Positions 47,379-56,478 of a stretch of DNA of 60,387 nt are shown piece after piece; positions within the stretch are counted from its first letter, which is position 1; the number at the start of each line of letters is the position of its first letter. The translations under genes and the position numbers were made by a program. The DNA is taken from assembly GCA_003167215.1 (NCBI GenBank), contig PMTV01000066.1, positions 1 to 60,387 of the forward strand, read 5' to 3'. This DNA comes from Acidobacteriota bacterium (GTDB lineage: Bacteria; Acidobacteriota; Terriglobia; Acidiferrales; UBA7541). Below the pieces are notes generated by a model. It worked only from the letters and a program-made list of their open reading frames with translations, searched no databases and was not told the origin of the DNA.

Positions 47379-48101
47379 TCAGAGTTCGTCACCAACGGAC
47401 TTTCGCGAGCGGTATAGATCTTTCGATGATCGGGAGAAGTGTGACTCAAGTGGGGCTCCGATTGTCTTCGCGAATGTCCAGCTCACGCCGCGAATATAGA
47501 TGAGGATCACGGTCATGATCTTAGGATTCCGCGCGTGTTTTGCAAGATTCAGGGACTGTGAGTTCAGAGCGCTGATGCCCCCGAACGTTCGAGTGGCACC
47601 GCGCTGACGCGCGTATTCATTCAAGGCGCGATTCATAGAGCCGTGAATTCCGAGTCCACGACGGCTGCGAACAACGAACATACCATAACGGAGAGCCTCG
47701 TCCGGGCGGAGAATCCAACTTACTCCGAATGCAAGCTCCATGCCGGTGGCGAAAGTAACCCACATGTATCCTGCCGCTTCGCGTTCGACATATGCGACAG
47801 CCGCTGCGTCGCCTCGGCCGAAACGCGCGGCAATCTCCGCTGCAGGGATACCCATTAACGAGATAACTGCGGTAGCCACCTCGAGATCTTGGCTCCCGGC
47901 GAATACCTTCACCTCGACTTGCTCTTTCGCGTAGGGCTCGAATAAAGGCCGCTGCAGGTTGGTCTGAAAAATGTGCCAGGCATGTGAATACATAAAAGGA
48001 CGAAGCAGTTCGCGCAATGCAAGCAACAAGGAAACAAACAGTCCGCGCCAGCGTATGCCTTCACGAACGGTTTGCCAGCGTGTAGAGGGCCGCTTGGGCA
48101 T
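47379..48101 (-). CDS. GNAT-fold N-acyltransferase-like protein
   Basis: 240 residues from ATG 48101; the frame is open 51 codons further up, but that would run into the divergent promoter. The acceptor-binding block RSRRGLGIHGSMNRALNEYA followed by RQRGATRTFGGISALNSQSL is the GNAT R/QxxGxG/A helix region. A hydrophobic N-terminal half and basic C-terminal segment differ from typical small GNATs. The acyl acceptor is unknown. Confidence 0.6.
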   Translation of the reverse strand: MPKRPSTRWQTVREGIRWRGLFVSLLLALRELLRPFMYSHAWHIFQTNLQRPLFEPYAKEQVEVKVFAGSQDLEVATAVISLMGIPAAEIAARFGRGDAAAVAYVEREAAGYMWVTFATGMELAFGVSWILRPDEALRYGMFVVRSRRGLGIHGSMNRALNEYARQRGATRTFGGISALNSQSLNLAKHARNPKIMTVILIYIRGVSWTFAKTIGAPLESHFSRSSKDLYRSRKSVGDEL

Positions 48102-48146
48102 AGTCAGCCTGAGGAAGCGTTCGGTTGCAGTCGTATCTTGTGCGGC

Positions 48147-48175
48147 ACGATACGCTATCGATCGATTCGCGTCAA
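48147..48175 (-). promoter_or_regulatory. putative sigma-70 promoter of the GNAT gene
   Basis: On the minus strand TTGACG (48175-48170), 17-base spacer and TATCGT (48152-48147). Transcription would start about 40 bases before the ATG at 48101, supporting that start. Confidence 0.45.
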
Positions 48176-48254
48176 TCGGTTCTCCGAGTGATTCTGGACA
48201 CGGATTCCGCTGGGTGTTAGGTTGGTTTCGCGTTGCGATACCCAAGAGGAGCAC

Positions 48255-49286
48255 ATGAAGGCAATCATTTATTCAGAGCACGGCGGACCCGAGGTTTTGC
48301 AGTACACGGATGTGGCGAAGCCCCAGATTGATGCGTTCGATGTTCTGGTCCGCGTGCGGGCTTGCGCGCTGAATCACCTCGATCTCTTCCTGCGAGGCGG
48401 GCTGCCTGGAATAAAGATCCCGCTTCCGCATATTCCTGGGAGCGACATCGCCGGGGAAGTGGCGGAGATAGGAGCGAAAGTTACGGGTTTGAAAGTGGGC
48501 GAACGCGTTTTGTTGCAGCCCGGGATTTCCTGCGGACGCTGCGCGCAGTGCCTGGCGGGAAATGACAATTATTGCCGCCAGTACATACTCTTCGGGCAGA
48601 TGGTGGACGGCGGGTGCGCTGAATATGTGAAATCAGCCGCTGTGAACGTTGTGCCGATGCCGGAAAATATGTCATTCGAGGAAGCGGCGGCGTTTCCGCT
48701 GGTGTCACTGACGGCGTGGCATATGCTGATTACGCGAGCGCAACTAAAGCCTGCCGAAACAGTTCTGGTTCTTGGTGCGGGCAGCGGAGTGGGAGCCGCG
48801 GCGATCCAAATCGCGAAAGCGACCGGCGCGCGTGTGATTGCCACGGCCGGGACGAAGGAAAAGGTAAAGAAGGGAAAGGAACTCGGCGCGGATTCCATGA
48901 TCCTGCATTCGGAGAATGACATCGCTGAGGAAGTGAAGCGCATGACGAACAGGCGTGGGGTGGACGTGGTGTTCGAGCACGTGGGACAGGCCACCTGGGA
49001 TCAAAGCGTGCGAAGCCTTACGGCTGGCGGAAGGCTGGTTACTTGCGGCGCGACCACCGGGTACGATGCGAAGATCGATTTGCGGTTCCTATTCACGCGC
49101 CAGCTTTCGATTCTTGGCTCGTTCATGGGAAGCAAGGCTGAATTGTTCAGCGCACTGGAACTTTACCGGCGAGGCCTGCTAAAGCCGGTGATCGATGTAG
49201 TGCTGCCGCTCGAAAAGTGCGCGGAAGCGCATGCGCGGCTGGAACATCGCGAGCAATTCGGGAAAATCGTGTTGCGCGTGGCGTAA
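48255..49286 (+). CDS. zinc-type alcohol dehydrogenase / quinone oxidoreductase-like MDR protein
   Basis: 343 residues from ATG 48255 with AAGAGGAG upstream. The structural-zinc loop CGRCAQCLAGNDNYC is complete, GSDIAGEV lies in the catalytic region, and the nucleotide motif is GAGSGVGAAAIQIAK. It likely reduces quinones or enones with NAD(P)H. It is divergent from the GNAT gene and lies convergently five bases from ispG. Confidence 0.9.
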   Translation: MKAIIYSEHGGPEVLQYTDVAKPQIDAFDVLVRVRACALNHLDLFLRGGLPGIKIPLPHIPGSDIAGEVAEIGAKVTGLKVGERVLLQPGISCGRCAQCLAGNDNYCRQYILFGQMVDGGCAEYVKSAAVNVVPMPENMSFEEAAAFPLVSLTAWHMLITRAQLKPAETVLVLGAGSGVGAAAIQIAKATGARVIATAGTKEKVKKGKELGADSMILHSENDIAEEVKRMTNRRGVDVVFEHVGQATWDQSVRSLTAGGRLVTCGATTGYDAKIDLRFLFTRQLSILGSFMGSKAELFSALELYRRGLLKPVIDVVLPLEKCAEAHARLEHREQFGKIVLRVA

Positions 49287-49291
49287 AGCCG

Positions 49292-50587
49292 TTAAGCGAG
49301 GACGCGGAGGGAAGGCTTGGCGGGCGCGGGAGCGAAGGGCGCGGTAGTGGCTGGGAGCGGTGTTTCGCGCTTGTGATACTTCGTTTCGACGTAATCATCG
49401 AGTAGAGTCTGAAAGGCCGCCGACAGTTCGTCGTAATTTCCTTCCAGCGTCGTGAAATGCTGGCCGTCGATGTAAACGGGGCAACGCGGCGACTCGCCTG
49501 TGCCGGGCAAGCTGATTCCGATGTTGGCGGCTTTTGATTCGCCGGGGCCGTTCACGATGCAGCCCATAATTGCCAGCTTCAATTCTTCCACACCTTCGTA
49601 ATGGCGTTTCCATTCCGGCATTTTGTCGCGGATGTATCCCTGAATACTTTCCGCTAATTCCTGGAACGTGGTACTGGTCGTGCGGCCGCAGCCGGGGCAG
49701 GCGGTGACGCTGGGCGCAAAGGTTCGCAGTCCGAGTGACTGCAGAAGTTCGCATGCGGCATACACTTCCTCGCGGCGATCGCCGCCGGGGCGAGGCGTCA
49801 ACGAGATGCGGATCGTGTCGCCAATTCCTTCACCGAGCAGAATTCCCATGGAAGCCGCGGACCAAACCAGGCCTTTTGCGCCCATGCCTGCTTCCGTGAG
49901 GCCGAGATGCAGCGGCTGGTCGGTCTTCTGCGCGAGGTCGCGATAAATTTCCACCAGGTCGTGCGGGCGCGAAACCTTGCAGGAAATAATTATTTGATCT
50001 TTGCGCAAGCCGCATTCGAGGGCCAGTTCCGTGGATTGGAGAGCGGAAAGGACCATGCACTCGTTAATGATTTCCTCAGATGATTTGCCAAGGTCGCGAT
50101 CGGTATTCTCCTGCATCTTGCGCATGACGAGTTCCTGATTTAGCGAGCCGCCATTCACGCCGATGCGCACGGGTTTGTTCTGTTCGCGCGCTACGCTACA
50201 GATCGTCGAGAATTGCTCGTCGCGACGTTGGCCATGGCCGACGTTGCCGGGATTGATGCGGTATTTATCGAGCGCAGCGGCGCAATCGGGATATTTCTTC
50301 AAGAGGACGTGGCCGTTGTAGTGGAAATCACCAATCAAGGGAACGTCGCAGCCGGCGTCCAGCAAGCGTTTCTTGATTTCCGGGACTGCTGCAGCGGCTT
50401 CTGGGATATTGACGGTGATGCGAACCAACTCGGATCCCGCTTGCGCGAGTTCGAAGCACTGCTGGGTGGTGGAAGCGATGTCAACGGTATCCGTGTTCGT
50501 CATGGATTGCACGACTACCGGCGCACCTCCGCCAACCTGAACTTTGCCAACTTTGACGCCGACAGTCGTGTGGCGCTTCTGTGTCAT
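49292..50587 (-). CDS. ispG: 4-hydroxy-3-methylbut-2-en-1-yl diphosphate synthase
   Basis: 431 residues. The TIM-barrel start [18 protein letters not shown] is characteristic, and the iron-sulfur ligands lie in TACPGCGRT and [11 protein letters not shown]. It converts MEcPP to HMBPP in the MEP isoprenoid pathway. The C-terminal 40 residues are an Ala/Pro/Thr-rich extension beyond the usual end. No other isp gene is near. ATG 50587 follows a TACAAT box by nine bases. Confidence 0.97.
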   Translation of the reverse strand: MTQKRHTTVGVKVGKVQVGGGAPVVVQSMTNTDTVDIASTTQQCFELAQAGSELVRITVNIPEAAAAVPEIKKRLLDAGCDVPLIGDFHYNGHVLLKKYPDCAAALDKYRINPGNVGHGQRRDEQFSTICSVAREQNKPVRIGVNGGSLNQELVMRKMQENTDRDLGKSSEEIINECMVLSALQSTELALECGLRKDQIIISCKVSRPHDLVEIYRDLAQKTDQPLHLGLTEAGMGAKGLVWSAASMGILLGEGIGDTIRISLTPRPGGDRREEVYAACELLQSLGLRTFAPSVTACPGCGRTTSTTFQELAESIQGYIRDKMPEWKRHYEGVEELKLAIMGCIVNGPGESKAANIGISLPGTGESPRCPVYIDGQHFTTLEGNYDELSAAFQTLLDDYVETKYHKRETPLPATTAPFAPAPAKPSLRVLA

Positions 50588-50596
50588 CGCATCTCT

Positions 50597-50602
50597 ATTG
50601 TA
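50597..50602 (-). promoter_or_regulatory. -10 box (TACAAT) upstream of ispG
   Basis: On the minus strand TACAAT ends nine bases before the ispG ATG. The -35 is weak and no Shine-Dalgarno is present. Confidence 0.4.
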
Positions 50603-50725
50603 GCGGAGCGGAAGGTAGTTGGGTAGCGGAGGTGCTCTCCTGTGCTGTCCTTAAGTCTTTGGCGAACACAGTGGGGCGCGACACGGCCTGGGATGGTGCG
50701 GCACCGAGGTCTGGCAACTCGCGGG

Positions 50726-51154
50726 CTAGTACTCCGGGCGGCGGGCAACAGCTCCATTAGACTTTGTGCTGCGCACCGGAGGAATAATCGTCGCCATCTT
50801 GCGGATCATGGCTAAGACAAGCTTCTTGTCGTCTTCGGAAAGAGTGGTGGAATATTTCTTAATATCCGCCAGAAAACGAATCTCCTCTTCCGATAGCTCT
50901 CCCAGCATTTTTCGGGTCTCACGGTCTTGTGGCGTATCGCTGCCGGGAAAAAAATCGGCCAAGGAAATTTCCATCGCTTCCGCTATTTTTGCCAGCGTTT
51001 CGAGCGAGGGAACGGTGTGTCCATTCTCCACACGCGAGAGATAGCAGCGGAGCAGTCCTGTGCGGCGCTCGATATCACCTTGCGATAGGCCCCGGTCGCT
51101 TCGATAAGACCGAATTACTTCACCGATGTTCACTTTTGGTTTTTCTTTTGGCAT
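50726..51154 (-). CDS. XRE-family helix-turn-helix regulator
   Basis: 142 residues from ATG 51154 with GGAAGG upstream. The HTH (about 12-65) has GEVIRSYRSDRGLSQGDIE and CYLSRVENGHTVPSLETL. The C-terminal half is a charged helical region. It is a cytoplasmic repressor or activator of unknown target; the nearest gene on the same strand is the GGDEF gene 191 bases upstream. Confidence 0.85.
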   Translation of the reverse strand: MPKEKPKVNIGEVIRSYRSDRGLSQGDIERRTGLLRCYLSRVENGHTVPSLETLAKIAEAMEISLADFFPGSDTPQDRETRKMLGELSEEEIRFLADIKKYSTTLSEDDKKLVLAMIRKMATIIPPVRSTKSNGAVARRPEY

Positions 51155-51345
51155 CGTTACCTTCCTATAACTGGGGCGTATCTTACGAGTCACCCCATGC
51201 CGGCGCAAGAGCTTTTTAGAGATGGTGTTCCTGTCAGGAACATTCCAGTCACGGCAAAAAAACGATCCGCACGAGTCCAAGCGGAGGTTCAGACCGACAG
51301 ATATTCGCACTCGGCCATTTTCTCGTTTTTAGTTTACAGCCTGGG

Positions 51346-52221
51346 TTATAGGACGGATTCAGGGACCGCGGAGCGTGGGACTTCACGGTTCCCCTGTTTG
51401 CCTGCGCGCTTGTCGGCATAAAGTTCCTTATCGGCGCGGAGCAGCAATTCTTGAGACGATTCGCCTGTTCTGTAATCCGTCCAGCCGCGCGAAAAGTGGA
51501 GGCGTATTTTCTGGTCGTTGCAATCGAACTCGAAACCTTCGATGCGCGCGAGCACGTGGCGCACTTCGTCGGCTCGGCATTCCGGAAGCAGCGCCATAAA
51601 TTCATCGCCGCCCAGGCGGACGGCCAGATCCGAACCCCGTATGGCGCGCTGCAAGCGATCCGCAAAGCCTTTCAGCGCGGTGTCGCCGGCCGCGTGACCG
51701 TGAGTGTCATTCATCAGTTTCAGACCGTCGATATCCATTAGCAGGACGGTAAGTGGACGTCCGTGCCGCTGTGCGCGGCTGATTTCCTGGGCCAGGCGCT
51801 GTTCCCCTGAGCGGCGATTATAGAGTCCGGTCAATTGATCGAGGGCGGCGAGCTTGTACACCTCGGACGCCAGACTTTCCACTTTAGCGAGCGAATTCAT
51901 CTGGCCGGTGAGTTCGTTGCGCAGCTTGGAAATTAAATTTCGCTGGTAAATAAGATACACGCTGAAAAGCAGGACCAGGCCGACGAGCGCGCGCACGGAC
52001 TGGTTCAGATAGAACGAGTATGTGCTTTGCTCGCGACTGAGCAGAGCGGGAAAGGCGAACGACGCAACGCCGAGCGTCAGTAGCAATATCACCGCAACGG
52101 TAGTTGACCACAGCCAACGTTCGCGGCGTTCCAGGTGAGTCAAGTTCTTGCGGATGTGCTCCGGCGGCAATTCGGAGCCGGTCAGAGCCGGGTCTAGCGC
52201 GATCTCATTTGTGTTCGTCAT
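51346..52221 (-). CDS. membrane diguanylate cyclase (GGDEF)
   Basis: 291 residues. Two transmembrane helices (about 40-60 and 75-92) precede a GGDEF domain with active motif RLGGDEF (GGDEF at 204-208) and an inhibitory RxxD I-site, RGSD at 195-198, five residues before it. It makes cyclic di-GMP from GTP under feedback control. PilZ-like genes at 55645 and 59798 could be effectors. The periplasmic loop between the helices is short, so the input signal is unclear. Confidence 0.9.
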   Translation of the reverse strand: MTNTNEIALDPALTGSELPPEHIRKNLTHLERRERWLWSTTVAVILLLTLGVASFAFPALLSREQSTYSFYLNQSVRALVGLVLLFSVYLIYQRNLISKLRNELTGQMNSLAKVESLASEVYKLAALDQLTGLYNRRSGEQRLAQEISRAQRHGRPLTVLLMDIDGLKLMNDTHGHAAGDTALKGFADRLQRAIRGSDLAVRLGGDEFMALLPECRADEVRHVLARIEGFEFDCNDQKIRLHFSRGWTDYRTGESSQELLLRADKELYADKRAGKQGNREVPRSAVPESVL

Positions 52222-52560
52222 CTAATTTAGAAAAGTAATCGCCTGATTAAACTAATAGCAGACTTCCGAAGAACAATTCTATGCATATGTTCCGCCACGT
52301 TTCCATGTAAGTAACCGTTGATTTACAGAATTCTGAGGGCCCACGAATAATTCCCAGATGTCCGCTCGCAGGGAAGTGCCGCTGTGTCGAAGAACGATTT
52401 CATCCGCGGCAGCGTTTTAATCAACCGCGTCACCGCCTGGTTGTAAATCCTCTCTGCTTCGTATCCTGAGCAAATTCACGCCCGCGCTCTGAACCGAAAT
52501 CTCCCCGACTACTGTGGCCGAGGTCCAGAAACCAAGACCAATCGTCTCGAGGAGAATTTC
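52222..52560. promoter_or_regulatory. 339-base divergent region between the GGDEF gene and the secreted peptide gene
   Basis: No coding frame is supported. It is AT-rich relative to its surroundings and should hold promoters for both genes, but no convincing -35/-10 pair was found. Confidence 0.3.
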
Positions 52561-52713
52561 ATGAAAAAAAAGATCGCTTGGGTGTTTCTCGTCGCAATTG
52601 CGCTTGTAGCCGTTCCCGTGTCGCAGGCTTCAGCCGTAACAAGATCGGGTTGGGATATCGATGGGACACAACCACCGGTGGAGCCCCCACCGTGGGGGCT
52701 TGAGGTTTCCTAA
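52561..52713 (+). CDS. 50-residue secreted peptide precursor
   Basis: ATG 52561 with GAGGAG (52549-52554) ahead. The N-terminus is a classical signal peptide: MKKK, a hydrophobic core and SQASA at 21-25 for cleavage. A mature peptide of about 25 residues would follow: VTRSGWDIDG then Pro-rich with PPVEPPPWGLEVS. It is too short for automatic annotation. The last codons hold a GC hairpin (AGCCCCCA / TGGGGGCT at 52682-52700). An operon with a 7TM gene begins 72 bases on. A secreted signal is a possibility; function is not known. Confidence 0.6.
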   Translation: MKKKIAWVFLVAIALVAVPVSQASAVTRSGWDIDGTQPPVEPPPWGLEVS

Positions 52714-52726
52714 AGCCTCACTTAGC

Positions 52727-52765
52727 GGGAGGAGAACTTCCGGCTTCTCCTCCCGGCTATTTGTG
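52727..52765 (+). terminator. hairpin between the peptide gene and the 7TM operon
   Basis: GGGAGGAGAA (52727-52736), loop of eight, TTCTCCTCCC (52745-52754), followed by CGGCTATTTGTGTT. It may be a terminator or partial attenuator that lowers expression of the genes beyond. Confidence 0.6.
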
Positions 52766-52785
52766 TTAGGATTTGACCCAGCCGG

Positions 52786-53541
52786 ATGACAATCTCGTCA
52801 AAAATCGTGTGGCTGGCCGGTATTTTCATTGAGGTCGTGATTCTCGTGCGGTCAATTCAGTGCAGATCGTTCGGGAAATATTCGATATTCTATAGCTACG
52901 TCGCTTCCGTGTTAGGCGTCTCGGCCTTTCTTTATGCCGCGTCAAAACCGTTATATAACAGCCTTTACTGGCCATTGGACTTCGTCACGATGGTCCTGGG
53001 CTGCGGAGTGATAATCGAAATATCCAGGCACGTATTCGCCCAGCACACGAGTCTCGAGCGTTTTGCGCGTTGGACTGCGATTACGGTCTTTGGAGCCATG
53101 TTTGTGGTGTTTGCCATACATGCTTTTTTATTGCCACACTGGAAGCCGGCTGCGAATCCCGCTGATCTGGAAAGGGATTTGCGATTGGCTCAGGCTCTGG
53201 CACTGCTGACCATTGTTTTTCTGACGGGATGTTACCGCATCGAAATAGGTAGGAACTTGAAGGGAATGATTCTCGGGTTCGGAGTGTATGTCGGCACCAG
53301 CATAGTTGCGCTGACTCTCAGGTTATTCCTGGGCTCCCGGTTTACGCCCGTCTGGCAAATCGCCCAACCTATCTCTTACTTTACGGCTCTATCGATCTGG
53401 GCCGTGGCGCTGTGGTCTTACGCGCCGGTTCCTGTTATTCCTGCGCCACCGCCAGACACTGATTACCAAGGGCTGGCCGGGCGGACACGGCAGGGGCTGG
53501 GTTCGATACAGGAGCACTTGGACAGGACGTCACAGCCATGA
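52786..53541 (+). CDS. seven-helix membrane protein, unknown function
   Basis: 251 residues with seven predicted transmembrane helices at about 5-22, 32-50, 60-80, 95-115, 135-150, 160-180 and 190-210, followed by a Pro-rich cytoplasmic tail. It is the first gene of a three-gene operon; the next gene overlaps its stop by four bases. I do not recognise the family. Its place behind a secreted peptide makes a receptor or transporter role possible but unproven. Confidence 0.7.
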   Translation: MTISSKIVWLAGIFIEVVILVRSIQCRSFGKYSIFYSYVASVLGVSAFLYAASKPLYNSLYWPLDFVTMVLGCGVIIEISRHVFAQHTSLERFARWTAITVFGAMFVVFAIHAFLLPHWKPAANPADLERDLRLAQALALLTIVFLTGCYRIEIGRNLKGMILGFGVYVGTSIVALTLRLFLGSRFTPVWQIAQPISYFTALSIWAVALWSYAPVPVIPAPPPDTDYQGLAGRTRQGLGSIQEHLDRTSQP

Positions 53542-54116
53542 TTCAGCTCATCATCTCGCTAGTCGTCGGCTTGGCTCTGGCCGTATCGCTTTATTTCTTT
53601 GCCCGGCGCGTGAAGCCATCGGCAGAAGGCAGCGCGCAACAGCTCCGCGAAGCGAGGCAGACGCTCGATTCGTTGCAGTTTGGCTTATTGCCGAACGACC
53701 TGGTGCAGAGAATTTTCGCCAGAGAGGATCTGGAATATGTACTTTCGGCGGCGCCTCCGGACGTTCAATCTATTTTCCTTAAGGACCGTAAGAACATCGC
53801 CTTGGCCTGGGTGCGCCGGGTGCGCAGCGCGGTTCTGGACTTGATGCGTTTTCATAGAGGGCACGCGCGGTTGCATGCGCAGCTGAGTTTTTCCACGGAA
53901 AGCCGCCTGGCGCTGAATTTCGCCCGGCTTCTGACGGCATGCCGCCTGCTTCAGATCGCGCTCTATCTGCGAGGACCCTACGCCGCTCCCGGAATGGTGC
54001 GAACTGCGGCTGCTGCGGCCGGCAGAGTGTGTTTGATCTCGGAGAATTCTCTCGCGTTCCTCAACGTGAAGGGAATCGATCCCGCTGAAAACGATCCGGC
54101 GCGTCATCGCGCCTAG
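53538..54116 (+). CDS. single-helix membrane-anchored hypothetical protein
   Basis: 192 residues. It starts with an ATGA overlap on the preceding gene, so translation is coupled. One N-terminal transmembrane helix (3-21), then an all-alpha soluble domain with LRDLVQRIFAREDLEYVLSA-like helices and a basic middle. It ends 15 bases before the next gene. No family recognised. Confidence 0.65.
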   Translation: MIQLIISLVVGLALAVSLYFFARRVKPSAEGSAQQLREARQTLDSLQFGLLPNDLVQRIFAREDLEYVLSAAPPDVQSIFLKDRKNIALAWVRRVRSAVLDLMRFHRGHARLHAQLSFSTESRLALNFARLLTACRLLQIALYLRGPYAAPGMVRTAAAAAGRVCLISENSLAFLNVKGIDPAENDPARHRA

Positions 54117-54131
54117 GTGAAGTGATTACTT

Positions 54132-54614
54132 ATGAGTCTTCCGATCAACCGAACAGATGTTGAATTGGCGGCCGATGACCTCCGGCGCCGGACGCTTTCG
54201 CATATGCCTGCGCCCCTGGAACGCATGATCTACCTGGGATCCACGCGCGACTATAATACCGGCCTGTATTATCACGATGGCTTGGCATCTCGCTTTTCCG
54301 ACGAGGTGGCCTGCGAAGCGCTGGCGCTTTGTCACCGCGAATCGTACCGGCAGGTTTTGGACTCTTCCGTCGAGGATTTGGTTCGCCAGCTGGATCGCTA
54401 TATCAAATCCACACAGGCTGCGGTGTGCGATTTCATCGCAGCGTGGAAGAGTCTTCAGCCTTACCGTGTGGCCGTGCCGGCAGCGACCGATCCCCTCGCC
54501 GCGGAGTTTCTGTGCGCGAACGTCAGGGTCGCGCTGGCAATTTGGGAGGCACATCAGGATGGCCGTTCCCCGCAGAGATTAGGCGCATCGCCACAGCTGT
54601 CACCTGTCCGATAA
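54132..54614 (+). CDS. hypothetical protein of the 7TM operon
   Basis: 160 residues, soluble and mostly helical, with an aromatic stretch (YNTGLYYHDGLA) near 40. It closes the three-gene operon, overlapping the convergent S24-like regulator by 92 bases, which is unusual. No family recognised; the frame and upstream coupling support it. Confidence 0.6.
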   Translation: MSLPINRTDVELAADDLRRRTLSHMPAPLERMIYLGSTRDYNTGLYYHDGLASRFSDEVACEALALCHRESYRQVLDSSVEDLVRQLDRYIKSTQAAVCDFIAAWKSLQPYRVAVPAATDPLAAEFLCANVRVALAIWEAHQDGRSPQRLGASPQLSPVR

Positions 54615-55341
54615 TTTCCGCGTCTCCGGGATGCGCAAATTGCCTGGTTGGGCAACCCGAAAGCGGATGCGGAATCAGTGTTAAATTCGATCCGCGAATT
54701 TCGCACCAGGAGCACGCATAGCCTTCCCGCAGCTCTACGAAGTAGATCGGCCGGTCCAGCTCGGTACGCCATCCCGCGGCCGCTACGCGCTTCCTATGGC
54801 TATCGATTTGCACGAACGAGCCGGGGCGCAGCAGTGGATTCATTGTGCGATCATCCATACCGATGAATCCGTACTGGCAGTTGCGCACGTCCAGCTTTTG
54901 AATCAGCGCAATCGGGACTTCCCCCCATACTTCAACCATCCGTGAAATCAAGCTGGTTGTCTCCACGTGGAACCCGCGGTCAAAGCGCACCGGAAATCGA
55001 ATCGTTCTATCGCGATCCGCCACTTCGATGGAAGCCAGATGGGTGTTGTGTAGCGGCAAACTGGAGTGATACCGCACGCTATCTTCGAGCTCCACACCAA
55101 ATATGCTCAGCAAATCAACGAATTTCGCACGATAGATCACGCTTAAACTAAACAGCTTGTAGATACTGGGAACGGAATTCTTATTTTCGAGCTGGGTGAG
55201 CCACGCGTTTGAGATGGAAAACTCGTCGTTACCCCGGTCTTCGGCAATCTTCCGGCTAAGCTCCTCCACCTCCCGAGTAGTAACGCCGAGCCGGTTTCGG
55301 AGCTCCCTGAGATGGTCCCCCGGTTGCGCGAGCGCCCTCAT
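54523..55341 (-). CDS. HTH regulator with inactive-looking S24-like domain
   Basis: 272 residues from ATG 55341; a TTG four codons upstream is an alternative. The N-terminal XRE-type HTH is long (LRELRNRLGVTTREVEELSR and WLTQLENKNSVPSIYKLF). The C-terminal domain aligns with LexA/S24 peptidases at MDDRTMNPLLRPGSFVQID, but the nucleophilic Ser is Thr166 and the position of the catalytic Lys is not Lys. Autocleavage is therefore unlikely. Its target may be the 7TM operon it converges on. Confidence 0.75.
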   Translation of the reverse strand: MRALAQPGDHLRELRNRLGVTTREVEELSRKIAEDRGNDEFSISNAWLTQLENKNSVPSIYKLFSLSVIYRAKFVDLLSIFGVELEDSVRYHSSLPLHNTHLASIEVADRDRTIRFPVRFDRGFHVETTSLISRMVEVWGEVPIALIQKLDVRNCQYGFIGMDDRTMNPLLRPGSFVQIDSHRKRVAAAGWRTELDRPIYFVELREGYACSWCEIRGSNLTLIPHPLSGCPTRQFAHPGDAEIIGQVTAVAMRLISAGNGHPDVPPKLPARP

Positions 55342-55644
55342 GAATTTTTCCAATTTTAGGTATAGGGAATGGCCAAGGTATTTAGAGCTAAGATAATGAG
55401 ACTAAAGCTATCTGCCCGGTGAATCAACTCATTTAATAATCTTGGAAGTCCCGAGCGTTGCCTCGAGAATTCACCAGATCACGATATCTTGCTTCCAATG
55501 CCAAGCAAAATCCAGTCGCGGCGCCAAATGCGGCATATCTAGTCGTGCAAAGCGCTCAGGTATATTTTAGGTGTCACATGCCATCGCAACGATGGCTGCG
55601 GGTTCGCGAATGTGCCAATCTGAAACACAACGGGAGAGTATCTC

Positions 55645-56007
55645 ATGGGCTTTTTTTCGGGCACCCCATCTAATCCTGCCGGTGGAGGCGGACAGTACAC
55701 CAATAAGCGTGAAGTTCCACGTTTTACGCTAATTGCCACCGCAGTCCTTCGAGAACCCGAGACCGACACGAAAATCGCCGGGCGCATTTCCGAACTCAGC
55801 CGCAAAGGTTGTTACGTAGACACCCTTATCAACTTACCGGAAGGCACTAAACTGGAAGTACACATTTCCCGCGATCAAGGCGTTTTCGAAACTTCCGGTA
55901 AAATCGTATACGTTCAACCCGGAATGGGAATGGGAGTCGCTTTTGTGGACGTGCCAGCCGAGCACTTAAAGATACTGGACTCCTGGTTGGCGGAACTTTC
56001 CGCATAG
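55645..56007 (+). CDS. PilZ domain protein
   Basis: 120 residues; GGGAGAG precedes ATG 55645. After a Gly-rich start comes PRFTLIATAVLRE with the basic N-terminal motif and GRISELSRKGCYVDT, matching D/NxSxxG closely. VGVAFVDV closes the barrel. Cyclic di-GMP binding is plausible. It lies in a group with STAS and bactofilin genes. Confidence 0.85.
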   Translation: MGFFSGTPSNPAGGGGQYTNKREVPRFTLIATAVLREPETDTKIAGRISELSRKGCYVDTLINLPEGTKLEVHISRDQGVFETSGKIVYVQPGMGMGVAFVDVPAEHLKILDSWLAELSA

Positions 56008-56133
56008 CCGCACCGGGCCCCGTTCACAGGTTTTTCGTTTTGGCCGATATACCTCCTGTGCGCATTCACATCGTATTTCATATTCCTGACCACCATACGG
56101 TAAAATATATTCTCCTAGCCTAGGGGGGCCTGT

Positions 56134-56478
56134 TTGAATTTCAGTGCGAACACGCGGCAGTTGGGAGACGTCACGGTTGTCGATGTGCGCGGAAGCTTTA
56201 CCAATGTGGAAGGCGAAGCCGTTCATGAACTGTTAGTCGATATTTTCCGGGAAGGGCGCACCAAGGTATTGCTGAACTTCCGCGACGTGTCCTACCTAGA
56301 CAGCTCGGGAATAGGCCAGCTAGTGCGCAGTCTTTACACCGCGAGGAGAAATGGAGCCGAACTGCGAGCTGTGGATCTGAACCCGCGCGCGTCTGAAGTA
56401 TTGCGCTTGACCAACCTGCACCGTATATTCACGGACTTCCCCGATGAGCGCACCGCGCTCGATAGTTTTTCTTCCTAG
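56134..56478 (+). CDS. STAS-domain anti-sigma factor antagonist-like protein
   Basis: 114 residues from TTG 56134, preceded by a G-rich site. VVDVRGSF, FRDVSYLDSSGIGQLV and LRAVDLNPRASEVLRL match SpoIIAA-type STAS proteins, with the phosphorylatable Ser in the DSSGIG loop. It would bind or be phosphorylated by an anti-sigma kinase; none is adjacent. A palindrome CCTAGCCTAGG lies just upstream (56114-56124). Confidence 0.88.
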   Translation: MNFSANTRQLGDVTVVDVRGSFTNVEGEAVHELLVDIFREGRTKVLLNFRDVSYLDSSGIGQLVRSLYTARRNGAELRAVDLNPRASEVLRLTNLHRIFTDFPDERTALDSFSS

